Positions 1 to 7,531 of a stretch of DNA of 64,000 nucleotides are shown in pieces (the stretch's first letter is position 1; the number at the start of each line of letters is the position of its first letter). The DNA is from Demequina capsici (GTDB lineage: Bacteria; Actinomycetota; Actinomycetes; Actinomycetales; Demequinaceae), in assembly GCF_032102965.1 (NCBI RefSeq), contig NZ_CP134880.1, positions 868,001 through 932,000 on the forward strand, written 5' to 3'. The translations under genes and the position numbers were made by a program. The notes under the pieces were generated by a model. That model saw nothing but the letters and a program-made list of their open reading frames with translations. It was not told where the DNA came from and searched no databases.

Positions 1-51
1 GGAAGTCCTCCCGCAATGAGCCGTTCACACGGTTCGGATACCGTAAAGGCC

Positions 52-627
52 ATGTCGACCACCCCGGGCCGCGTCCGCGCCTACCTCGCCACGTCCGTCG
101 ACGGCTTCATCGCGGGGCCCGAGGACGAGATCGGTTGGCTGCAGGAGCCGCGGAACACGGGCGTCCCGCTCGCGGTCGAGCCGTGGGTGGACCACGTGCC
201 CGACGGTCTCACGTACGACGAGTTCGTCCAGGACGTGGGCTGCCTGCTCATGGGCCGCCGGACGTTCGACGTGGCGTGCGGCTTCGGCACCTGGCCGTAC
301 GGCGAGGTGCCCGTCCTGGTGGCCACGCGTCGGCCGCTGTCGCAGTCGGAGGGTGCCGTCACGGCCGTCGAGGGCGATATCGAGGACCTCATCGATGCGG
401 CGCACGACGTCGCGGACGGCAAGGACGTCTACATCGACGGCGGTGCGCTCATCCGGCAGGCGCTCGAGGTCGGCGCCCTGGACGAGCTGGTGGTCACGGT
501 GATCCCGACGGTCCTGGGTGGAGGGGTGCGGCTCTTCGAGGTGCCGATGCCGCGCATCGACCTGGCGGTCTCCGACGTGCGCAAGTACGGCGGCGGCTTC
601 GTGCAGCTGCACCTGAAGGCGCGCTGA
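52..627 (+). CDS. Dihydrofolate reductase / RibD C-terminal-domain family protein
   Basis: The 191-residue product opens with RAYLATSVDGFIAG, the usual first strand and loop of the RibD-C/DHFR-like NADPH-dependent reductase fold. It continues with MGRRTFDV, a match to the family's MGRxTYE-type motif, and VYIDGG, a nucleotide-loop signature. The substrate is unknown; many homologues are annotated only as dihydrofolate reductase family. An in-frame ATG exists at 16, but I prefer 52 because TACCGT at 39-44 would be a -10 hexamer 7 nt before it, giving a leaderless mRNA. The gene ends 7 bp from the convergent trmL and stands alone in this window. Confidence 0.8.
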   Translation: MSTTPGRVRAYLATSVDGFIAGPEDEIGWLQEPRNTGVPLAVEPWVDHVPDGLTYDEFVQDVGCLLMGRRTFDVACGFGTWPYGEVPVLVATRRPLSQSEGAVTAVEGDIEDLIDAAHDVADGKDVYIDGGALIRQALEVGALDELVVTVIPTVLGGGVRLFEVPMPRIDLAVSDVRKYGGGFVQLHLKAR

Positions 628-633
628 ACGGCC

Positions 634-1107
634 TCAGACGTGGCCGTCGAAGTCGGTCTGCCGCGCGGCCTCGTACGCCGCGATCGCGGCCGAGTTCGCC
701 AGGTTGAGGGAGCGCCGGCCCGGCAGCATCGGGATCCGCACCCATGAGGTGATGCGTGGGTGCGCGAGCACCTCGTCCGGCAGGCCCGTCGGCTCCGGCC
801 CGAACAGCAGCAGGTCGGTCGGCTCGTAGGCGATGTCGGTGTAGCGGGCGGTGCCACGGCCGGTGAAGGCGAAGACCCTGGCGTCGGGCCGTTCGTCGAG
901 CAGCGCGTCGAGGCTCGGGTGCACCGTCATGGTCGCGAGGTCGTGATAGTCGAGCCCGGCGCGGCGCAGCTTCGGCTCCGACAGGTCGAAGCCGAGCGGC
1001 TCGATCAGGTGCAGGGCGCACCCGGTGACGGCCGACAGGCGGATGGCGTTGCCGGTGTTGGTCGGGATCCGCGGCTCGTAGAAGACGATCGAGGGCAGCG
1101 CTGTCAT
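634..1107 (-). CDS. trmL: tRNA (cytidine/uridine-2'-O-)-methyltransferase, TrmL family
   Basis: The protein is 157 residues, the usual length of minimal SPOUT methyltransferases that 2'-O-methylate the wobble base (position 34) of tRNA-Leu. The N-terminus carries YEPRIPTNTGNAIRL (motif 1). The C-terminal knot motifs are LLFGPEPTGLP and RSLNLANSAAIAAYEA, which bind SAM in this family. The open frame extends further upstream without family similarity, so the ATG at 1107 is chosen; CACACT seven bases before it could be a -10. It is followed closely by the convergent reductase gene and preceded by the ClC gene on the same strand after about 30 bp. Confidence 0.9.
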   Translation of the reverse strand: MTALPSIVFYEPRIPTNTGNAIRLSAVTGCALHLIEPLGFDLSEPKLRRAGLDYHDLATMTVHPSLDALLDERPDARVFAFTGRGTARYTDIAYEPTDLLLFGPEPTGLPDEVLAHPRITSWVRIPMLPGRRSLNLANSAAIAAYEAARQTDFDGHV

Positions 1108-1136
1108 GCCGATCAGTGTGGCACGCGGGGCGGGTG

Positions 1137-2915
1137 TCAGACGGCCGCGGACATGCGCCTCAGCACGGCCTCGGTGCGCAGCCAGCCGACGAGCGTGCCA
1201 TCCTCCTCGAGCACCGGCAGGCCGTCGTTCGACTCGCCCTCGAGCAGGCGGTCGATCACGTCGGCCACAGGGGTGTCGGGGGCGACGTAGTCGCGCCACT
1301 CGATCAGCTGGGACACGGTGACCTCGGCGGCGTCCTCATCCTCCGTGATCGCGCCAGCCGCGGACGCGAGGGTCACGACTCCGACGTACTCGCCGTGCTC
1401 CGTGATGACCGGCAGCGACTTGCGGCGGGAGGCGAGCAGGAACTCGACCGCCTCCGCGGCGGGCACCTTGGTGCTGACCGTGCGGGGCGCCTTGCGCATG
1501 AGCGACTCGACGGTGACCCCGGTGAGGGTCGCCGTCCCGGGCCGGCTGGTGAGGTCCACTCCGCGGCGGCGCAGCTTCGCGGTGTAGACGGACTCCTTGG
1601 AGAGCTGGCCGGACAGCATGGTGGACACGACGACGGCGAGGAGCAGCGGCAGGATGATCGAGTACTCGCCGGTGAGCTCGAACAGGATGATCACGGCGGT
1701 GATCGGGGCGCGCGACGCTCCGGCGAAGACCGCCGCCATGCCCACGAGCGCATAGGCGCCGGGGGTGATGCCGGCGTCGGGCAGGAGCCAGGCGAGCGTC
1801 TGGCCGAATGCCGCGCCGAGCATGGCTCCCAGGAAGAGGGAGGGCGCGAAGACGCCGCCGGAGCCGCCGATGGCGATCGTGAGCGAGGTGGCCACCACCT
1901 TCGCGAGCAGGAGGACCACCAGGAACCCGATCAGGTACTCGCCCATGACGGCGTTCTCGAGCACCGGATAGCCCACGCCGTACATCTGCGGGACGGCGAG
2001 CAGGAGCAGGCCGAGCAGCAGGCCGCCGACGCCAGGGCGCAGCCACTCAGGACCCTTCCACAGGCGATCGGCCACGTCCTCGAACCAGTACAGGACCTTG
2101 GTGAAGCCTGTGGCGACGAAGGCGGCGAGCACGCCGAGCACGACGTACAGCGCGTACTCGCCCACATGTGACACGTGGAACGCGGGCAGGCTCAGGAAGG
2201 CGGCGTCGCCGAGCACGGAGCGGGCGATGACCGACGCGGTCACGGAGGACAGCACGACCGCGGCGAAGGTGCGGGCGGCGAAGTTGACCAGCAGCAGCTC
2301 CATCGCGAAGAAGACCCCCGCGATGGGAGCGTTGAACGTCGCGGCGATTCCGCCGGCGGCGCCGCACGCGACCAGCAGCCTGACCTGGCTCTCGTTGAGC
2401 CTGACGGCCCTGGCCAGCGCCGAGCCGAGCGCGGAGCCGATCTGGACGATCGGGCCCTCGCGGCCGACCGAGCCGCCGGAGCCGATGGTGAGCGCCGAGG
2501 CGAGCGCCTTCACCAGCGCCACCTTCACCGGGATGCGACCGCCGCGCTTGGAGATCGCGTACATGACCTCAGGCACGCCGTGGCCGCGCGCCTCGCGCGC
2601 CCAGCGGTGGATGATCGGGCCGTAGATCAGGCCTCCGACCGCGGGGGCGAGCACCACGAAGAAACCCCCGAGCCAGGGGACCCAGGGGTGTGCGGCATGG
2701 TCGGTGACCGCTGAGTAGTCGGAGTGGCCGGAGAACAGCAGCGTGAACGTCGAGATCAGCCAGCGGAACGCGATCGCTCCGAATCCGGCGGCGGCGCCGA
2801 CGACCAGGGCGAGCGCGATCAGGGCTGAGTTCTCGGAGCGGCGCACCCAGGTCAGGACGCGGCGGTGGAGCGGGGCGGGGGCGGTCGGCACGAGCGGTTC
2901 CTCACGTGTATTCAT
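1137..2915 (-). CDS. ClC-family chloride channel/antiporter with C-terminal CBS pair
   Basis: This 592-residue membrane protein has the ClC core followed by two CBS domains (about residues 450-590), which in other ClCs bind adenine nucleotides and gate transport. The selectivity-filter motifs are GSGGSVGREGP, with the gating glutamate, and GGVFAPSLFLGA, the GxFxP region. At the place where E. coli ClC has the proton-glutamate pair (IIEEM), this protein reads AMELL by eye, so the second Glu seems replaced by Leu, as in channel-type ClCs. The gene diverges from a marR gene only 43 bp away, and the start codons of both lie in an inverted repeat. TACAAC six bases upstream suggests a leaderless transcript. 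Confidence 0.9.
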   Translation of the reverse strand: MNTREEPLVPTAPAPLHRRVLTWVRRSENSALIALALVVGAAAGFGAIAFRWLISTFTLLFSGHSDYSAVTDHAAHPWVPWLGGFFVVLAPAVGGLIYGPIIHRWAREARGHGVPEVMYAISKRGGRIPVKVALVKALASALTIGSGGSVGREGPIVQIGSALGSALARAVRLNESQVRLLVACGAAGGIAATFNAPIAGVFFAMELLLVNFAARTFAAVVLSSVTASVIARSVLGDAAFLSLPAFHVSHVGEYALYVVLGVLAAFVATGFTKVLYWFEDVADRLWKGPEWLRPGVGGLLLGLLLLAVPQMYGVGYPVLENAVMGEYLIGFLVVLLLAKVVATSLTIAIGGSGGVFAPSLFLGAMLGAAFGQTLAWLLPDAGITPGAYALVGMAAVFAGASRAPITAVIILFELTGEYSIILPLLLAVVVSTMLSGQLSKESVYTAKLRRRGVDLTSRPGTATLTGVTVESLMRKAPRTVSTKVPAAEAVEFLLASRRKSLPVITEHGEYVGVVTLASAAGAITEDEDAAEVTVSQLIEWRDYVAPDTPVADVIDRLLEGESNDGLPVLEEDGTLVGWLRTEAVLRRMSAAV

Positions 2916-2963
2916 GCAACTGTTGTACGGTAGCACGCATAAGCATTACCTTGGTTGCATGAA
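2911..2963. promoter_or_regulatory. Divergent promoter with 10-bp inverted repeat between ClC and marR genes
   Basis: TTCATGCAAC at 2911-2920 is repeated as GTTGCATGAA at 2954-2963, a perfect 10-bp inverted repeat that contains both start codons. A nested CAAC-T-GTTG palindrome lies at 2917-2925. TACCTT at 2947-2952 is six bases before the marR ATG, with TTGTAC at 2922-2927 as a possible -35. MarR proteins commonly bind such palindromes and repress the divergent gene, so autoregulation plus control of the ClC transporter is the natural inference. Confidence 0.55.
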
Positions 2964-3465
2964 TTCGGCTCCAGACGACGGCCCCCGCGCCACCGACGGC
3001 ACGCGATCCGTGGCCGACGCGACGGCATCGGCCACGCTCCTCGCCTCCCGGTCGCTGCTTGGATTCGTCGCCCGCTCGCTCGCCCCCGTGCTCGAGGAGC
3101 TCACGCTCGTGCAGTTCCGGATCCTCGTCGTGCTGGAGGGCGCGGAGCCGATGCGCATGGCCGACCTCGCCGACGCCGTCGGCGTGCACCCGTCCACGCT
3201 CAGCCGCACCGTCGACAGGCTCGAGGCCGGCGGCTGGGTGAGCAGGGTGCCGGTCGAGGGCAATCGGCGTGAGGTGCACGTGGAGCCCACCGCGGGGGCG
3301 CGCGAGCTCGTCGCGGACGTGACCCGGCGCCGGCGCGCCGAGATCCTGGCGACGGTCGCCTCGCTGCCCGCAGGGGACCAGGAGCAGGTGCGTCGCGGCA
3401 TGGAGCTGTTCGCGGCCGCCGCGGGAGAGGCGTCACCGGGGGAGCTGCTCGAGCTCGGCCTCTGA
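2959..3465 (+). CDS. MarR-family transcriptional regulator
   Basis: The 168-residue protein has the MarR winged helix: LTLVQFRILVVL at the start, MRMADLADAVGVHPSTLSRTV as the helix-turn-helix (about residues 68-88), and a wing around GWVSRVPVEGNRREVHVEPT. MarR dimers repress target promoters and release on binding phenolics, organic acids or oxidants; the ligand here cannot be read from sequence. It diverges from the ClC gene with an inverted repeat spanning both starts, so that gene is the likely target. An in-frame ATG exists upstream, but the family begins near 2959 and a -10 (TACCTT) lies six bases before it. Confidence 0.88.
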   Translation: MNSAPDDGPRATDGTRSVADATASATLLASRSLLGFVARSLAPVLEELTLVQFRILVVLEGAEPMRMADLADAVGVHPSTLSRTVDRLEAGGWVSRVPVEGNRREVHVEPTAGARELVADVTRRRRAEILATVASLPAGDQEQVRRGMELFAAAAGEASPGELLELGL

Positions 3466-3531
3466 CGCGATGCCGTCAACCGGTGTCGGGCCCGGGTCGT
3501 ACGCTGGCCGTCTACGACGAGACGAGGCGCG

Positions 3532-5400
3532 ATGGCACCAGGCGGCAGAGGGATGGTCCGCAACGAGGACGAGGCGCGACGCCTGATCGCCGAGGCGCCC
3601 CAGATCCCTGACCTCTGGCGGCGGATCGGCGCGCTCTTCACCCCCTACAGGTCGCACCTGGTGCTGACCGCGGTGCTGGTGGTCGCCGCCTCGGGAGCCG
3701 CGGTCGTGCCGCCCCTGCTGGTCAAGCGGATCTTCGACGATGCGCTCTTCCCCACCGACGGCTCGGGGACCGTGGGCACGCCCGACGTGGCGCTCCTCAC
3801 CGAGCTGGTCGCGGCGATGATCGGCATCTTCATCGCCGCCGCCATGCTCGGCGTGTGGCAGACGTACGTGACGTCGACCGTCGGCAACAGGGTCACAGGG
3901 GACCTCAGGGTCCGGCTCTTCACCAGGCTGCAGTCCATGGAGCTCGGCTTCTTCACCCGCACCAAGACCGGTGTCATCCAGTCGCGCCTCCAGAACGACG
4001 TGGGCGGCGTCGCCGGGGTCCTCACCACCTTCGTGCAGTCGGTCGTGGGCAACGTCGTCACCGTGGCTGCCAGCCTCGTCGCGATGATCCTGCTCGACTG
4101 GCGGCTGACGCTGCTCGCAGTGATCCTGATGCCCGCGCTCGTCGTGGTGCAACGACGCGTGGGGCTGGTGAGGCAGAGGATCGCCGCTCGCACCCAGGAG
4201 AGCCTGTCCGAGATGACCGCGATCACCCAGGAGACCTTGTCCGTCAGCGGCATCCTGCTGTCCAAGACGTACAATCGCCAGCGCTTCGAGACCGCCCGCT
4301 ACTCCGATGAGAACGCGAACCAGATCCGCCTGCAGGTGCAGCAGGCGATGTCCGGCCAATGGTTCTTCGGGCTCGTGAACATCGTCATGTCGTCGGTGCC
4401 CGCGATCGTGTACCTCGCGGCGGGCTGGCTCCTCGCCTCAGGTTCCGCGGAAGCCGCTGGCGGCACGCTGTCCGCGGGAACCATCGTGGCGTTCACCACC
4501 CTTCAGGCCAGGCTGCTGTTCCCGCTGATGGCCCTCATGCGGGTGGCGCTCGAGGTGCAGACCTCCCGCGCTCTCTTCGCGCGCATCTTCGAGTACCTGG
4601 ACATGGAACCTGCCATCGCCGACGCGCCCGACGCGAAGGATGCCGCCGACGTGCCGGGTCCCATGGGGCGGATCGAGTTCCGTGACGTCGGCTTCCGGTA
4701 CCCGGGTGCGCGGGAGGACGCCACGCCCACGCTGGTCGACGTGTCGTTCACGGCGGAGCCCGGCGAGACCCACGCGTTCGTGGGGCCTTCGGGCGCAGGC
4801 AAGACCACCATCGTCTACCTCGCAGCACGCCTGCATGAGGCGACCGCCGGCACGGTGCTCTTCGCGGGTGAGGCGGTGCGCCGGCTCACGCACGAGTCGA
4901 TCGTGGACCGGATCGGCGTGGTCACGCAGGAGACGTACCTCTTCCATGACACCATCGCCGCGAACCTCCGCTACGCCAGGCCCGACGCGACCGACGCTGA
5001 GCTCGAGGAGGCGTGCAGGGCTGCGAACATCCACGACACCATCGCCTCCTTCGCGGACGGCTACGCGACGATCGTCGGGGAGCGCGGCTACCGCCTGTCG
5101 GGAGGCGAGAAGCAGCGCATCGCGATCGCGCGCGTGCTGCTCAAGGATCCGCCGGTGCTGCTGCTCGACGAGGCCACCAGCGCGCTCGACACCGTCAGCG
5201 AGCGCGTGGTGCAGGAGGCGCTCGACGCGGCGGCGCGCGGTCGGACCACGCTGGTGGTCGCGCACCGGCTGTCGACGGTCGCCGCTGCCGACGTGATCCA
5301 TGTGGTCGAGGGAGGGCGGATCGTGGAGTCGGGGTCTCACGCGGAGCTGGTGACCCGAGGAGGCCTGTACTCCGATCTCGCGGCGGCGCAGCGACAGTAG
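3532..5400 (+). CDS. ABC exporter half-transporter (fused TMD-NBD, MsbA/LmrA type)
   Basis: The 622-residue protein fuses a six-helix type I exporter domain (about residues 35-335) to a nucleotide-binding domain. Visible motifs are Walker A GPSGAGKTT (about 418), Q-loop VTQETYLF, signature LSGGEKQR (about 522), Walker B VLLLDEATSALD (about 541) and switch His in VVAHRLS. All catalytic positions are intact, so the protein should work as a homodimer or with an unlinked partner; no second half-transporter lies next to it. Substrate (lipid, drug or peptide) cannot be inferred. ATG at 3532 is used; an in-frame ATG at 3553 is possible. Confidence 0.93.
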   Translation: MAPGGRGMVRNEDEARRLIAEAPQIPDLWRRIGALFTPYRSHLVLTAVLVVAASGAAVVPPLLVKRIFDDALFPTDGSGTVGTPDVALLTELVAAMIGIFIAAAMLGVWQTYVTSTVGNRVTGDLRVRLFTRLQSMELGFFTRTKTGVIQSRLQNDVGGVAGVLTTFVQSVVGNVVTVAASLVAMILLDWRLTLLAVILMPALVVVQRRVGLVRQRIAARTQESLSEMTAITQETLSVSGILLSKTYNRQRFETARYSDENANQIRLQVQQAMSGQWFFGLVNIVMSSVPAIVYLAAGWLLASGSAEAAGGTLSAGTIVAFTTLQARLLFPLMALMRVALEVQTSRALFARIFEYLDMEPAIADAPDAKDAADVPGPMGRIEFRDVGFRYPGAREDATPTLVDVSFTAEPGETHAFVGPSGAGKTTIVYLAARLHEATAGTVLFAGEAVRRLTHESIVDRIGVVTQETYLFHDTIAANLRYARPDATDAELEEACRAANIHDTIASFADGYATIVGERGYRLSGGEKQRIAIARVLLKDPPVLLLDEATSALDTVSERVVQEALDAAARGRTTLVVAHRLSTVAAADVIHVVEGGRIVESGSHAELVTRGGLYSDLAAAQRQ

Positions 5401-5433
5401 CCGCAGCGCGGCGCGCAGTCGTCACGTCGCGCC

Positions 5434-5467
5434 CTAGGCTGGAGCGGACGACGGCGTCGGAAGGAGA
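5434..5467 (+). promoter_or_regulatory. TAGGCT -10 element and Shine-Dalgarno for the alpha-glucosidase gene
   Basis: TAGGCT at 5434-5439 is the common actinobacterial -10 hexamer. GGAAGGAGA around 5459-5466 is a strong ribosome-binding site about 7 bases before the GTG start at 5474. This gene therefore has a short leader, unlike the many leaderless genes elsewhere in the window. Confidence 0.45.
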
Positions 5468-5473
5468 CCCAGG

Positions 5474-7210
5474 GTGAGCAGCGACTGGTGGAAGTCCGCG
5501 GTGGTGTACCAGATCTACCCGCGGAGCTTCCAGGACTCCGATGGGGACGGCATCGGCGACCTGAGGGGGATCCGGCAGCGTCTGGGCTACCTGCAGGCGC
5601 TGGGCGTCGACGTGCTGTGGCTCTCGCCGATCTACGCCTCCCCGCACGCCGACAACGGCTACGACATCTCGGACTACCGTGCGATCGACCCCGCCTTCGG
5701 CACCATGGGCGACTTCGATGCCCTGCTCGCGGACGTCCACGCGCGAGGCATGCGTCTGGTGATGGACCTGGTGGTCAACCACACCTCCGATGAGCACCCG
5801 TGGTTCCTCGAGTCGCGCGCGTCCAGGCACAGCGCCAAACGCGACTGGTACTGGTGGCATGCGCCGCGCGACGGTTACGACCTGGGTGACGACGGCGCCG
5901 AGCCGACGAACTGGCGCAGCTTCTTCTCCGGCCCCGTCTGGGAGCCTGACGAGGATTCCGGCGAGTACTTCCTGCACCTCTTCCACAAGAAGCAGCCGGA
6001 CCTCAACTGGGAGAACCCTGAGGTGCGGGGCGCCGTCTACGACATGATGCGCTGGTGGCTCGACAAGGGCGTCGACGGATTCCGGATGGACGTGATCAAC
6101 CTCATCTCGAAGGTGCTGCCCCTGCAGGACGGCCGGCCAGGCGCGGGCGGGCTCGGCGACGGTTTCCCCTTCGTCGTCTGCGGACCGCGCATGCACGAGT
6201 ACCTCCAGGAGATGCACCGCGAGGTCTTCGAAGGACGCGACGCACAGCTGATCACCGTGGGCGAGATGCCGGGCGTCACCACCGAGGACGCCCTGCTGGT
6301 CACCGATCCTGATCGCCATGAGCTCGACATGGTCTTCCAGTTCGAGCACGTGGACGTCGACCACGGGCCCGGTGGCAAGTTCGACGTGCTGCCGCTCGAC
6401 CTGGTGCGGCTCAAGGAGATCATGGGTCGATGGCAGACCGAGCTGGGCGAGCGCGGGTGGAACAGCCTCTACTGGGACAACCACGATCAGCCTCGCATCG
6501 TGTCGCGCTTCGGCGACGACGGCGAGCACAGGGCGCGCTCGGCGAAGGCGCTCGCGGCCGTGCTGCACCTCATGCGCGGCACGCCGTACGTCTACCAGGG
6601 CGAGGAGCTCGGGATGACGAATGCGGGCCTCGAGTCGATCGACGACTACCGCGATGTCGAGTCCCTGAACGCGTATGAGGAGCTCCTGGCGCAGGGGTGG
6701 ACCGAGGAGCGGGTCATGGCTGGGCTGAAGGACGTGAGCCGTGACAACGCGAGGACCCCGGTGCAGTGGGACGCGACGCCGCATGCAGGCTTCACGACCG
6801 GCACTCCGTGGCTGAAGGTCACGCCCAACCACACGTGGCTGAACGCCTCCGCGCAGGTGGATGACCTCGACTCCGTGTGGTCCTTCTATCGCGCGCTCAT
6901 CGCGATGCGGCACGACGACCCCGTGGTCGCGCACGGATCCTTCGAGATGCTGCTCGCTGAGCATCCGCAGATCTTCGCCTACCGTCGGCGGCTCGATGAA
7001 GCCGTGCTGACGGTCGTCGCGAACCTGTCAGGGGAGCCGGCGGATGCGCCCGAGGAGGTCGTCGCCGGCCACCAGGTGCTGCGGAACGTCCACCCCGTCC
7101 GGGACGACGCATCGGGCGAGGACGGGCAGGGTGACGCGGCCGTCGGAGAGAGCGTGGGCGAGCGGCCTGCGCTGCAGCCGTGGGAGGTCCGCGTCCTCCG
7201 CAGCGCCTGA
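5474..7210 (+). CDS. GH13 alpha-glucosidase / oligo-1,6-glucosidase
   Basis: The 578-residue cytoplasmic enzyme (no signal peptide) has all four GH13 conserved regions: DLVVNHTS (about residue 98), GFRMDVI with the nucleophile Asp (about 203), GEMPG with the acid/base Glu (about 262) and NHDQPR (about 335). The start WWKSAVVYQIYPRSFQDSDGDG is typical of subfamilies that hydrolyse maltose, isomaltose or sucrose rather than starch. It should release glucose from imported disaccharides or oligosaccharides. No sugar transporter or LacI regulator is adjacent. The start is GTG, set by a good SD. A long GC-rich hairpin follows the stop. Confidence 0.92.
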   Translation: MSSDWWKSAVVYQIYPRSFQDSDGDGIGDLRGIRQRLGYLQALGVDVLWLSPIYASPHADNGYDISDYRAIDPAFGTMGDFDALLADVHARGMRLVMDLVVNHTSDEHPWFLESRASRHSAKRDWYWWHAPRDGYDLGDDGAEPTNWRSFFSGPVWEPDEDSGEYFLHLFHKKQPDLNWENPEVRGAVYDMMRWWLDKGVDGFRMDVINLISKVLPLQDGRPGAGGLGDGFPFVVCGPRMHEYLQEMHREVFEGRDAQLITVGEMPGVTTEDALLVTDPDRHELDMVFQFEHVDVDHGPGGKFDVLPLDLVRLKEIMGRWQTELGERGWNSLYWDNHDQPRIVSRFGDDGEHRARSAKALAAVLHLMRGTPYVYQGEELGMTNAGLESIDDYRDVESLNAYEELLAQGWTEERVMAGLKDVSRDNARTPVQWDATPHAGFTTGTPWLKVTPNHTWLNASAQVDDLDSVWSFYRALIAMRHDDPVVAHGSFEMLLAEHPQIFAYRRRLDEAVLTVVANLSGEPADAPEEVVAGHQVLRNVHPVRDDASGEDGQGDAAVGESVGERPALQPWEVRVLRSA

Positions 7211-7232
7211 GTCGGGAGCCGGGAATGCCGAA

Positions 7233-7264
7233 CGGCGGGACCGGGCCGAAGCCCGATCCCGCCG
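7233..7264. terminator. Bidirectional hairpin terminator
   Basis: Arms at 7233-7246 and 7251-7264 pair over 14 positions with one mismatch around a CGAA tetraloop. It lies between the convergent alpha-glucosidase and the small cysteine-rich peptide gene. There is no long T-run, which is common in GC-rich actinobacteria. Confidence 0.7.
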
Positions 7265-7289
7265 TCGGTCGTGAAGTTCTAGGGTCGAG

Positions 7290-7397
7290 TCACTCGCCGC
7301 AGCCGCAGCCTCCACAGGCGCAACCGCCCGAGGTCTCCTCTGCGACAGGCTTTTCAGCGGTGAGCTCGATCAGGTCGATGCTCGTCTTGTCTGCCAT
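7290..7397 (-). CDS. Small cysteine-rich peptide (35 aa), putative metal binder
   Basis: This 35-residue peptide begins MADKTSIDLIELTAEK and ends with GGCACGGCGCGE. Four cysteines in a C-x-C-x-x-C-x-C arrangement sit in a Gly-rich tail, which suggests thiolate metal coordination or an iron-sulfur or zinc site. A strong SD (GAGAGGAG) precedes the ATG, and TATGGT on the minus strand (7448-7453) is a plausible own -10, so it is probably a real independent gene. It is downstream of, and on the same strand as, the M13 peptidase gene. I do not recognise a named family. A RiPP precursor is possible but no modifying enzyme is nearby. Confidence 0.6.
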   Translation of the reverse strand: MADKTSIDLIELTAEKPVAEETSGGCACGGCGCGE

Positions 7398-7531
7398 AGG
7401 GCGCTCCTCTCGTCCGGATGCGGGCTCGTGGTGGAACCCGTCAGGCCACCATACGCCTTGGTTGCGCGAAAGTGGACCACCGGGTGTCGAAGCCCGCTGT
7501 CGACCGTGAGCTCGCGGCTGTGCCGCGGCAG

